DNA of 50,563 nucleotides, taken from positions 1 through 50,563 of the forward strand of contig JAILHK010000003.1 in assembly GCA_024695815.1 (NCBI GenBank), given 5' to 3'. Shown here one piece after another: positions 42,578-50,563 of this stretch. Source of the stretch: Prevotella sp. (lineage in GTDB: Bacteria; Bacteroidota; Bacteroidia; Bacteroidales; Bacteroidaceae). The position numbers and the translations under genes were made by a program. Position 1 is the first letter of the stretch; every line of letters starts with the position of its first letter. The notes under the pieces were generated by a model that made no database searches, had not been told where the DNA came from, and saw only the letters and a list, made by a program, of their open reading frames with translations.

Positions 42578-42622
42578 AGTCCGCCGAGACATTCTGATTG
42601 ATGTCCCGGCGGATTTTATTTT
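42578..42622. terminator. Terminator after tRNA-fMet tail copy
   Basis: TCCGCCGaGACAT...ATGTCcCGGCGGA hairpin with T runs on both sides. On the minus strand it also serves as terminator for the 2096-residue protein gene. Confidence 0.85.
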
Positions 42623-42657
42623 AGCCCTGAGGTGAGAAAGGCTCCCACCCTATTGCC

Positions 42658-45600
42658 TTATTTCAATACTACCTTCTTACCATTGATCAGGTAAACAGCG
42701 CCCTTCTTCAAAGCACCCGTCACCTTGCGGCCTCTCAGGTCATAAACCTGACCAGCCTCTACGGCAGCCTTGATATTGGCAATGCCATTGATCAGCGTTC
42801 TGAAGTTGTTCTCTGCATCTACCAGCGCCTGCTTAGCATTTGTCAGCGACTCTACCGTAGCTTCGGTGGCAGCGAGAGCATTCTTGGCAGCCGTAATAGC
42901 ATCTGCCAGAGCATTGTTGGCAACTTCGCCCATGTCGGTCTTAGCCAGGTCCTCGGCAGCAGCAATCTCGTCAGACAGAGCCTGCTTAGCATCTGCCAAT
43001 GCGGCAGCAGCCTTCGTTACAAGTGCGGCAACCACAGCCTCGAGGTCGGTCTTAGCCGTAGTCAGCGAAGCAACCGTAGCATCAGTAGCATTCAGGGCTG
43101 TCTCGGCAGCAGTAATACCGTCGCTCAGAGCATTTGCGCTGGCCTCGGTATAGTCATCTGCATTCAGAGCCTTGGCAGCATTGATAGCCGTCAGCAGACT
43201 ATCCTTAGCAGCATTCAGGTCGGCAGTAGCCTTGTCGATGACCTTCATGTACTTCACATTATTAACAATGAACCAGCCATTACCAATGTATGAAGGATTG
43301 CTGACAACGAGACTCAGCACGCCATCCTCGTCAACATAAGCAAAGGTCTCAACCAGATACTTACCCTCATCAAACTTAGCCTTTGCCTCAGACATTGAGT
43401 TAGGATTATTGCCCTCACCCTTGTCGGCTGCCCAGCTCTTCACTTGCACCTTGTTGCCATTAGCCTCCAGGTAAGCCTGTACGGTGTTATAACCAGACTC
43501 ATAACGGGCTACACACTCTTCAGTGCCACCATTACGATAGAAGGCCTGCATGGTCACCTTGTAGAGTCCCTTCTCAAGACCCTCTACGGTCTGTGTATAA
43601 GAACCCGTAGCCTGCCACATCTCCGTACCGTTATCATTGGTAGCGGGCTGACCGTCTTGTGTTCTTACCACCGTCTGTGTCCAAGCATGTCCCGTGGTGA
43701 AGGTCAGTTCTGTAGCATCGCCAATAACCAGCTCGGCATCAGCAGCGATGCCTGCGGCAGCCTTAGCAGCCACAATAGCAGCAGCCTCACGACGAGCGAT
43801 GATGGTGTCGTGCTCAGCCTTTGTCAGGAACTGCCATTCGGCCTGAGCCTCATCAGAGATATTTTCGCCCATGATAGCATTGCCAGCCACAGCCCACTTG
43901 TCGGCATCGTCCTTCGTGTAAACATAGAGACGGTTGTCGGCCACGTCACGACTGCTGTTGTGCAGGTAGAAGCCGTTCTGTGTCCTCTCAAGCTTATAGC
44001 TGCGAACACGGTTGCCAGAGCAGTCTGCATACATCCAGTAGTCATCACCGTAGTATGCGCCCATGTCAACAGTCTGCAACTTGTAGGTCTCGTTAACCAT
44101 GTCCACGCTGACATTGACAGCCACACCATAGTCGTCGACAACGGCACGTGTACCATAACTGCTACCGCGGCTCAGGAACTTACCGGTCAGTGCATTGTAA
44201 ACATAGTAAGTACCCTCCTGCAGAGGCAGGTTAGCAACGAGGAAGGCCTGTTCGGCAGCTTTCAGTGCAGTGATTGCAGCATCGACAACAGCCACGTCGT
44301 CTGAAGAGAGCTGCTGCTTAGCATCGTCGATAGCCTCATCGTATTCCTGAAGTCCCTCAGTACGAGCAGCGGTCTTCAGAGCCTCAGCCTTGGCAATCTC
44401 GTCTTTCAGGGTAGCCTTAACAACATTTACAGCGTAGTCCAACTTCACGTTGTCGAAGCCAACAACATTCTCATTTGCAGCAGTCTGAATAATGTTCAGG
44501 CTGATGGTTACATCCTGAGTCTCTGTCAAGGTGAAGTCAACAGCATAGTTGTTCCAAGAGCTGTTTCCTTCCACGTTCTTTTTAACATCACCGACACCGA
44601 TGGTTGCCGAAGCACCACCACCGCCATTGAAGAAGGCATCAGCCGTCAGACGATAAACACCAGGCAGCAGCTTCACGGTCTGCGAGAGTGTCAGGTTCTC
44701 GCTGTTACCCCAACGGAAGCGCGTCCAGTAAGTGCTGTTGCCACCATTTGCAGGTTGAGGTCTGCCTTGGAAGTTGTTCCATGCCTGACAGTTGGCGTTC
44801 AGAGCCGTCATATCGTTCTCGTCTCCATTCGTATATGAGATGTTCCAACCAGCAGGCTGGTAGATAGAACGGTCGCTCTTTGGTGTAGCAAAGACAGAAT
44901 ACTCGCCTTCGAAGTCGCCATTAACAATCTTCGTTGTAGGATCGAACGTCAGCACGAAGTCCTTATTCAGGTTGCCCTCGGCAAACGAAATGCCTGCAAC
45001 GGTAGCCTTGTCGTAAACATCGTATTCAACCTCTACATCGTAAGTGCGACCCGTCTGGATAACATCGATATTGTATGCGCCCTCAGCATCGGTGGTGCCA
45101 GTGTACTGCACACCATCGCCATCAGTACTGGTCAGTGTGACTGTTGCGCCAGCCAAAGCCTCGCCCTTGCCGTTCTTCACAGTACCAGAGTAGGTAGCAG
45201 GCTCTGCAGCCAATGTGACATACAACAGTGGGTTAGCCTTAGCAGTACCATCATTCCATGTCAAGTTCTGATAGTTGTTATCGTAATCAAACTTCATATC
45301 CAGGTATGAACCCTTCGGACCCTCGAAGTAGAAGCGGAGTGCAGAAGTACCATCGTAAACGAGAGGATTAGCCGACAAGTCAATAGTGATATCGTTAACG
45401 CCACTCGTAAAACTCATAGTACCATCATAGAGCTTCACCTCAGTCATATCTTCCTTAACAGGAGCTGCGGTCAATACATCTCCGCTCTGCTGTGCGTACC
45501 ACACCGTCAGACTGTTACCAAAGGACTTAGTTTGGCTATATGTACCTCTCCATGAGAGAGAAGTGATCTTTGAACCTGCAGTGATGCCAAAGGCCTGAAG

Positions 45601-48600
45601 TTGTTCTGCTGTATAGACAATGTTTGAACTTTGAGCTTTAACATCCAAGTTGTAGAAGTCAATAATTGCATGTGAACGATCGTTACCTGACTTCTCACCG
45701 ATAGCAATAGGTTCTGAAACAGGTACCTCCTTAGCAAATGTCACATCGACAGGAGCGGTAGCAACCTTATAGTCGCCAGCCTTCACCTCTACATAGACGG
45801 GGAAGGTACCAATCTTTGATGTCATGAAACCAACAGAGAGTGCTGTTCCGACATCGTTGAGATTATGAGTTGCGGGGATAGCCACAGCAGTACCAGTGCC
45901 AGCAGCCACACCGTTCACATAGGCTGTCACGGTATAGCCCTCGGCAGGCTCATCGGTCAAGCCCAGGTTCAGCACATTGATGGTAGCCGTCTTGGTTATG
46001 TTCTGCATAGCTTCGGCAGGGATGTTGCTCGAAACGATGGTCAGGTCGTGAGCAACGGCAGCCTGTGTCAGTCCATAGATCTCGTCCACATAAGATCGAC
46101 CGCTGATCTCGAAAGCCACATAATAGTCGCCAGCCTCAGCAAATGACACCTCGAAGGTCTGGAAGTCGGTGGTCAGAGGATTCTCTTCATCCTTACCGCT
46201 GACACTGAACAATGGTGTGCGAGTATCGTTCTCTGGATCAAAGTTCACCAGTTCGTCGCGGGTTGCAGCGGCATAAACCACCACTTTACCTTCATTCCAA
46301 TTGGTGTTATAGATCTTGGCATCAAACATCAGTTTATCGCCAGCAGCAGCCGTCAGCTTTGGAGTGATAAAGAGGTTGTTGGTGGAACTCGACGAATTGA
46401 TGGCATAGTTGCCCGTAGCCACATAAGTAGTGCTGACATTGCTCTGATAAGCAGAACCGGCAGGCCACTGATTACTCTCTGTACCGAAGTTTGCATAGAA
46501 CTTGGTAGGATCCAGTTTCACGCCGCTGATAGGCAGTGTAAAGGTCTTGTCGCCACTATAAGTGATGACCATATCGCCACCATAAGATCCAGCTGTCTCT
46601 GCAGAGAATGTGATGTCGAGCGTCTGCGATGCAGTAGCCAATCCACTATTCTCGCCATTAAAGGCAGCCACCTCCATGGGGAACTGAGCTGTTGTGGTGA
46701 AGCCCTCGGGCAGCGAGATGCTGTTCACGGTCAGAGGAGCAGGTCCCCAGTTGAAGATAACGAAGTTCTGCGTATCTGCCGTATTGGTCTTGCCAAACGT
46801 GATGGCTTGCGTACGGTCACTGGGCTCATTCCACTTAGAAGAGGGAACACTATTCAGGAAGTGGAAGATAGGCTCGTTGGTCACGGTGAGATCGAAAGGA
46901 TCGCTCTCGAACTTCACACCGCCACCGAAATCAAACACCACCTTGGTGCCCTCGTAGGTCGTTGTGTTTTCGACAACAGGTGTCCACGAGAACGAGAACG
47001 ACTTCGAAGAGGTTGCGCTGGCTGTCAGAGCCACAGGTGTAGCCTCGGCCAGAACGGTCTCACCACATACGTACTTCACAGTGTAGGCACTGGCCATTTC
47101 AGTAGTCAGAGGAATTACGTCCAGACTGGGTCTCGACAGCGAAGTGCCCGTCTTCACAGAAGCATCGGGCCAGTTGATGCTCTTGATAAAGAGGTCGTGA
47201 GCCACGTCCACCTTTGTCAGTCCCACCAGATTGTCGATGGCGAACTCGCCATAGAGTGCGAAAGCCACGTAGTAGTCGCCTTCGGCAGCAAAAGTCACCG
47301 ACTTGTTGACCCACTCAGAAGTGCCGATAGCCTCGGCACCGTCAGTTTCGCCACTGGTATAGTAAGCCACAGGGTCGCCCCAGTTCTTACGGTCGGTAGA
47401 TACGTAAACCTTGGCATAGTAGTTGGCACCGCTGACGCCCTTCACATCGAATGTCAACGATTGGCCGGCAGCAGCATGCAGTTTTGGTGTGATGAATCGG
47501 TTGCTTGCCGTAGCATAACTGCTTGAAGTACGTCCTTTCAACCAGATGTCATACTTGCCTTCAACATATTTGTAGTCGGTATTGATGCCACCCTCAGCCA
47601 CTGCACCGGCAGGATAGCTCACCGTGCTTGACGAACCAGTGCTGTTGAAGTCGGCATACCATGTATTGGCGCTAATCACATTAGCAGAGAAAGGCAGTGT
47701 GTAGGTCTGCTCGACCTTGTCTTTGTCCAGATAGGTAATGATCAGATTGTCGCTGAAGCTACCAACCACAGACGCATCCTGAGTGATGCTCAAAGCCTGT
47801 ACGGCATCTTTTTCAAGGGTCAATCCTTCGGGAGAGATGACCGGCATATTGGCACTGGTAAAGCCCTTAGGCAGTGTGATGCTCTTGATAATCAGAGGAG
47901 CCGTACCCTTGTTGACAATCTCATAGTCTTTCGTGGTGCTCTCCTTGACTACGCCCCAACTCTCGGCAGCATCGATGCTTGAGGTCGAGGTGGTGTTGGC
48001 CTTACGGAACACGAACTTTGGCTCGTAGGCTATCCAGTACGACTGAGTACGCTGAACAACCGTTCCGAACAAGTTCTCCTTCAGGTCCATATTAATATAG
48101 GTATAGGTGTTGGGCCAGATAGTAGGATCTACCTCGGCTGATACCTCAAAAGGATCAGACGTTTCACCAACAGCCAGGGCCTGGGGAACGGACACTGTGT
48201 TATAGACAAAGCCCGTGCTACGGTTGAAGATAGAGACGCTGAAGTTCTCATCGCCCTTCTCCAAATTCACATCACCCGTGTTCTCTACCTTCACAGTATA
48301 TTTCACGAGCACTTTGCCGTTGGCCTGCTGCTCCCAGTAGATGGTACCGTTGGTGGCAGAAGGAACGGCCGAAACAATCTTAATCTTGCTTTCGGGAACA
48401 ATCACGGCATCGGTTGCCGAGAAATTATCCAGATAGACATACGAGCTGCGAATACCAATACGCTCGCCGGCATCGTCAACAGGAATGGTAAACTCGGTGA
48501 AAGCATTACTCGTCAGACTTGTTACATCTACAGCAATCTTGTCGCCACGCGTCAGATTGCCAGCACCATCTTCATTGATTTTATAGAATTCAAGAAGCGG

Positions 48601-48948
48601 TGTATAATAAGAAGCAGTCCCTTTTGCAGAAATCTTCACAGTACCCTTCACAACAGGCGTTACGAGCAAGTCGTAGGTGCTGTTACTTTTCTGATTAGTA
48701 CCGCAACTCAAGGCTCCGCTTCCATCCACACCCGCTGACGACGAGTAGGAATAGCTGACATAGACTTCATCGTCAGTGTAGCTACTTGTGTAGGTACTGA
48801 CAATGTGCCGCCAGTTGGAAGCCACCTGGAAAGCATGATCGCTGGTTTCAATCTTCGTGTTGAAGTCAGCCAAATAAGCATCTGCCATGATGCCTTGGCT
48901 TGATAGCAGTGCTATCAGCGTTAAAAGTAGAATTCGAATTCTTTTCAT
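42658..48948 (-). CDS. Giant secreted multi-module surface protein
   Basis: A 2096-residue protein with a signal peptide (~1-22). It has three related beta modules that begin with an ADFN/ANFG motif (~25, ~430, ~815), each of the cleaved-adhesin/choice-of-anchor type (ITPKL..AAG, EGDYYVAF, DNLVGLTKV). A carboxypeptidase-regulatory-like module follows (~1250-1345, SGTVKNGKGEALAGATV), then a carbohydrate-binding-like region (~1350-1530), a middle region, and Ala-rich FIVAR-like helical repeats (~1900-2055). The tail (QVYDLRGRKV...INGKKVVLK) is the kind found on many Prevotella secreted proteins. No catalytic domain is seen; adhesion or polymer binding is likely. Confidence 0.85.
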   Translation of the reverse strand: MKRIRILLLTLIALLSSQGIMADAYLADFNTKIETSDHAFQVASNWRHIVSTYTSSYTDDEVYVSYSYSSSAGVDGSGALSCGTNQKSNSTYDLLVTPVVKGTVKISAKGTASYYTPLLEFYKINEDGAGNLTRGDKIAVDVTSLTSNAFTEFTIPVDDAGERIGIRSSYVYLDNFSATDAVIVPESKIKIVSAVPSATNGTIYWEQQANGKVLVKYTVKVENTGDVNLEKGDENFSVSIFNRSTGFVYNTVSVPQALAVGETSDPFEVSAEVDPTIWPNTYTYINMDLKENLFGTVVQRTQSYWIAYEPKFVFRKANTTSTSSIDAAESWGVVKESTTKDYEIVNKGTAPLIIKSITLPKGFTSANMPVISPEGLTLEKDAVQALSITQDASVVGSFSDNLIITYLDKDKVEQTYTLPFSANVISANTWYADFNSTGSSSTVSYPAGAVAEGGINTDYKYVEGKYDIWLKGRTSSSYATASNRFITPKLHAAAGQSLTFDVKGVSGANYYAKVYVSTDRKNWGDPVAYYTSGETDGAEAIGTSEWVNKSVTFAAEGDYYVAFALYGEFAIDNLVGLTKVDVAHDLFIKSINWPDASVKTGTSLSRPSLDVIPLTTEMASAYTVKYVCGETVLAEATPVALTASATSSKSFSFSWTPVVENTTTYEGTKVVFDFGGGVKFESDPFDLTVTNEPIFHFLNSVPSSKWNEPSDRTQAITFGKTNTADTQNFVIFNWGPAPLTVNSISLPEGFTTTAQFPMEVAAFNGENSGLATASQTLDITFSAETAGSYGGDMVITYSGDKTFTLPISGVKLDPTKFYANFGTESNQWPAGSAYQSNVSTTYVATGNYAINSSSSTNNLFITPKLTAAAGDKLMFDAKIYNTNWNEGKVVVYAAATRDELVNFDPENDTRTPLFSVSGKDEENPLTTDFQTFEVSFAEAGDYYVAFEISGRSYVDEIYGLTQAAVAHDLTIVSSNIPAEAMQNITKTATINVLNLGLTDEPAEGYTVTAYVNGVAAGTGTAVAIPATHNLNDVGTALSVGFMTSKIGTFPVYVEVKAGDYKVATAPVDVTFAKEVPVSEPIAIGEKSGNDRSHAIIDFYNLDVKAQSSNIVYTAEQLQAFGITAGSKITSLSWRGTYSQTKSFGNSLTVWYAQQSGDVLTAAPVKEDMTEVKLYDGTMSFTSGVNDITIDLSANPLVYDGTSALRFYFEGPKGSYLDMKFDYDNNYQNLTWNDGTAKANPLLYVTLAAEPATYSGTVKNGKGEALAGATVTLTSTDGDGVQYTGTTDAEGAYNIDVIQTGRTYDVEVEYDVYDKATVAGISFAEGNLNKDFVLTFDPTTKIVNGDFEGEYSVFATPKSDRSIYQPAGWNISYTNGDENDMTALNANCQAWNNFQGRPQPANGGNSTYWTRFRWGNSENLTLSQTVKLLPGVYRLTADAFFNGGGGASATIGVGDVKKNVEGNSSWNNYAVDFTLTETQDVTISLNIIQTAANENVVGFDNVKLDYAVNVVKATLKDEIAKAEALKTAARTEGLQEYDEAIDDAKQQLSSDDVAVVDAAITALKAAEQAFLVANLPLQEGTYYVYNALTGKFLSRGSSYGTRAVVDDYGVAVNVSVDMVNETYKLQTVDMGAYYGDDYWMYADCSGNRVRSYKLERTQNGFYLHNSSRDVADNRLYVYTKDDADKWAVAGNAIMGENISDEAQAEWQFLTKAEHDTIIARREAAAIVAAKAAAGIAADAELVIGDATELTFTTGHAWTQTVVRTQDGQPATNDNGTEMWQATGSYTQTVEGLEKGLYKVTMQAFYRNGGTEECVARYESGYNTVQAYLEANGNKVQVKSWAADKGEGNNPNSMSEAKAKFDEGKYLVETFAYVDEDGVLSLVVSNPSYIGNGWFIVNNVKYMKVIDKATADLNAAKDSLLTAINAAKALNADDYTEASANALSDGITAAETALNATDATVASLTTAKTDLEAVVAALVTKAAAALADAKQALSDEIAAAEDLAKTDMGEVANNALADAITAAKNALAATEATVESLTNAKQALVDAENNFRTLINGIANIKAAVEAGQVYDLRGRKVTGALKKGAVYLINGKKVVLK

Positions 48949-49021
48949 ACGCGATGTGTTAATGAAGTTAGTATTTTTATAAATAGGTTGATTTGTTTCA
49001 CATCTTCATTGAATATTCATG

Positions 49022-49053
49022 CAAAGTTACGGATTATAACTGAATTATACAAA
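49022..49053 (-). promoter_or_regulatory. Promoter of giant secreted protein gene
   Basis: Minus-strand TTTG (49050-49053), 20 bases, TAACTTTG (49022-49029); leader ~70 bases. Confidence 0.85.
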
Positions 49054-49132
49054 TAATTATTAATTTATTTTTAATTTCATTGAAATATCAACATCAAACA
49101 AAAGTGTACGATATCCTTTTCCATGCATCAAA

Positions 49133-49253
49133 AGAGGCACTTTGGCAAGCTAAAAGTAATACTATTTCAGGCTAAAAGCAACTGGTTTACAAACCAAGAG
49201 TGCCACTATTGGTTTCATTCTAGGGGCTAGACTGGGTGCGTCTAGGGGCTAGA
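49133..49253. repeat. 22-bp-period palindrome array C
   Basis: Six lattice positions at centres 49137 (AGAGGCACT), 49159 (AGTAATACT), 49181 (degenerate AGCAACTGG), 49203 (AGTGCCACT), 49225 and 49247 (TCTAGGGGCTAGA twice). Every step is 22 bp. The IS3 element begins a few bases after the last core, so the array may go on beyond the element. Confidence 0.82.
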
Positions 49254-49283
49254 AAGTGAAGTGAACCCCAAAGTTTGGACGGA

Positions 49284-50075
49284 TTAAACACTATTGCTCA
49301 TATGGAATTGAGTCCGGTATTGTACTGGGCTCATTCCTTTTAGTCTGAGCTTTATTCTCTCATTATTATAATAGTCAATGTACTCTTTCAGGTCTTTTAT
49401 GAAGACTTCCATAGACGTGTACTTGCCTGGATACAGCAATTCTGACTTCATGATGCCAAAGAAGTTCTCCATCATAGCGTTGTCCAAACAGTTGCCCTTA
49501 CGAGACATGCTCTGGATAATACCATGCTCCTTCAGGCTGTTCTGATAGGCTGCATGCTGGTAGTGCCAGCCCTGATCGGAGTGCAACACAACACCTTCAG
49601 GGAGGTCCACGTTCTCATACATCCGATTGAGCATAGTGATTACCATTTCCAGGTTCGGAGTGTCTGTTATGACATAAGAGAGCACTTCTCCGTTGCACAT
49701 GTCAAGTATCGGTGAGAGATAGGCCTTACGGCCTTCTATCGACACCTGGGTTACGTCCGTCGCAAGCTTCTGGCAAGGCATGTCAGCAGTGAAATTCCTG
49801 TCGATGATATTAGGAGCCGTCTTGCCCACTTCTCCCCGATAGGAACGGTACTTCACCTTCCTGACTTCGCTTTTCAGTCCAAGTTCGTCCATAAGCTTCT
49901 TGACCGTCTTATGATTGATAAGGCGACCTTCATTACGGAGTTCCAGCGTTATACGCCTGTAGCCGTAACGGCCTTTGTGTTTATGGAATATGATGTATAT
50001 CATATCTTTTACTTCCTTGTACTTGTCTTTCTTCTTGCCATGCTTGAGATGATAATAGAATGTACTACGTGCCAT
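49284..50075 (-). CDS. IS3 transposase OrfB (DDE domain)
   Basis: A 263-residue integrase-core transposase: catalytic Asp in ATDVTQV (D107), Asp in HSDQG (D167) and Glu in MENFFGIMK (E203), with the correct 35-residue spacing of the last two. The ATG at 50075 is the first one, but the frame stays open upstream through IEELRRNEHADLGILLELKK. A -1 ribosomal frameshift on AAAAAAG at 50191-50198 joins it to OrfA, giving the active OrfAB product. All catalytic residues are present, so the element may be active. Confidence 0.93.
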   Translation of the reverse strand: MARSTFYYHLKHGKKKDKYKEVKDMIYIIFHKHKGRYGYRRITLELRNEGRLINHKTVKKLMDELGLKSEVRKVKYRSYRGEVGKTAPNIIDRNFTADMPCQKLATDVTQVSIEGRKAYLSPILDMCNGEVLSYVITDTPNLEMVITMLNRMYENVDLPEGVVLHSDQGWHYQHAAYQNSLKEHGIIQSMSRKGNCLDNAMMENFFGIMKSELLYPGKYTSMEVFIKDLKEYIDYYNNERIKLRLKGMSPVQYRTQFHMSNSV

Positions 50076-50122
50076 CTTCTTGAGCTCTAGAAGGATACCT
50101 AAGTCCGCATGCTCATTACGCC

Positions 50123-50563
50123 TTAGTTCCTCGATGGCTTGCGCCCAATCGCTCTGTTTTGGGCTTCTCTTTCTTCGACTAAGGCTCTCACTTTTTTTAG
50201 CAGGAGATTCTCCAGCCTTAAGCGTTCATTCTCCTTGCGAAGGCGCTCATTCTCCTTCTCATACTCTTCTTTAGGAAGCTTCTTAACCATAGGTGTACCC
50301 GTTTGAGAATGACTGGATTTATAAGAATCCAGTGCTTTACATTCTTTGCTCTCAACCAACCTAATCCAAGCACTTAAAGTAGAGTTGGATATGTTATGTT
50401 TGATTGAAAACTGGTACAAAGTTAAATTACTAATCTGATATTCGCAAACAATTCTGCATTTTTCTTCATATGAAAAACATTCTCGCTTTTTCCCACAGGC
50501 TTTAAGACCTTCTATTCCTCGAACCTTGTATCTCTCTAGCCAATCACAAAGGGTGTGATGGCC
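50123..50563 (-). CDS. IS3 transposase OrfA, 5' end outside window
   Basis: The frame is open from the window edge: two helix-turn-helix segments (HTLCDWLERYKVRG and NISNSTLSAWIRLVE), then a leucine-zipper coiled coil (YEKENERLRKENERLRLENLL) for OrfA multimerisation. The start codon lies beyond 50563; an in-frame TTG at 50419 is not the start. The tail after the slippery A run ends at 50123. Confidence 0.88.
   Translation of the reverse strand, partial: GHHTLCDWLERYKVRGIEGLKACGKKRECFSYEEKCRIVCEYQISNLTLYQFSIKHNISNSTLSAWIRLVESKECKALDSYKSSHSQTGTPMVKKLPKEEYEKENERLRKENERLRLENLLLKKVRALVEEREAQNRAIGRKPSRN

Larger units (their letters stand above)
49257..50563 (-). mobile_element. IS3-family element (IS150 group), incomplete in window
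   Basis: An insertion sequence with overlapping orfA/orfB and a left-hand end TGAAGTGAACCCCAAAGTTT, which resembles IS3-family terminal repeats. The other end lies beyond position 50563. A slippery A7G run (50191-50198) links the two frames. Confidence 0.9.

Noticed and set aside
50123..50419. OrfA starting at 50419
   Set aside because: The apparent start is a TTG inside a frame that stays open to the window edge and encodes a second helix-turn-helix upstream.

Overview
The window looks like a chromosomal piece of a Prevotella-type member of the Bacteroidales. Nearly every intergenic region carries the Bacteroidetes promoter pair (TTTG, then about 19-20 bases, then TAnnTTTG). The gene set also fits: GSCFA, YfhO, DUF3098, DUF5020, Bacteroidetes-type QueA and FtsX, and secreted proteins ending in a DLRGRKV...NGKKV tail. 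The 16S rRNA 5' end at position 1 is of the same type.

Layout. 1-940: start of an rRNA operon (minus strand), its leader and promoter, and a 22-bp-period repeat array. 953-8671: a four-gene minus-strand defence block (Eco57I-like type IIG restriction-modification enzyme, AbiH-like protein, McrB with an EVE-like domain, McrC), led by a long, strongly base-paired untranslated RNA. 8757-12272: GSCFA protein and YfhO membrane protein. 12317-13676: mtnN and luxS, the two enzymes that recycle S-adenosylhomocysteine and make autoinducer-2. 13737-15715: a lipoprotein and a secreted protein of unknown function. 15748-22481: housekeeping genes (typA, rpsO, and the ftsX-DUF3098-uppP-truB-queA-folK run). 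22584-23348: radical SAM enzyme. 23453-28771: a galactoside-use group (GH53 galactanase, Tsx-like DUF5020 protein, VanX-like dipeptidase, GH27 alpha-galactosidase). 28815-32437: pfkA, greA and a TPR sensor kinase. 32783-34049: NifX-like and MBL-fold pair. 34112-37159: tRNA-Ser with two odd 3'-tail copies, and mutS2. 37243-40003: two nearly identical lysozyme-fold proteins and an N-terminally shortened formiminotransferase-cyclodeaminase. 40043-42233: pseudouridine synthase, fabG and a TetR regulator with a visible operator. 42304-42622: initiator tRNA-Met with one 3'-tail copy. 42658-49053: a 2096-residue secreted protein. 49257-50563: an IS3-family element running off the window.

Two patterns stand out that ordinary gene annotation does not explain. 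(1) Intergenic arrays at four places (743-906, 23361-23448, 32451-32680, 49133-49253) are built on an exact 22-bp lattice of quasi-palindromic cores, typically AGYGSCRCT, a consensus that is its own reverse complement. In three arrays, runs of units have swapped the core for another palindrome (ACTTAAGT, TCTAGAGTCTAGA, TCTAGGGGCTAGA). Two related two- or three-core hairpins lie at 15675-15715 and 40043-40116. (2) Both tRNA genes are followed by partial copies of their own 3' end (T-arm and acceptor strand). In every copy a 29-50 base, two-hairpin insert sits at the same T-loop position (GTTC^GARTCC), and three of the spaces between these units hold an intrinsic terminator. I do not know either as a described family. 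All assignments rest on reading the sequence and on family knowledge; no database search was run.
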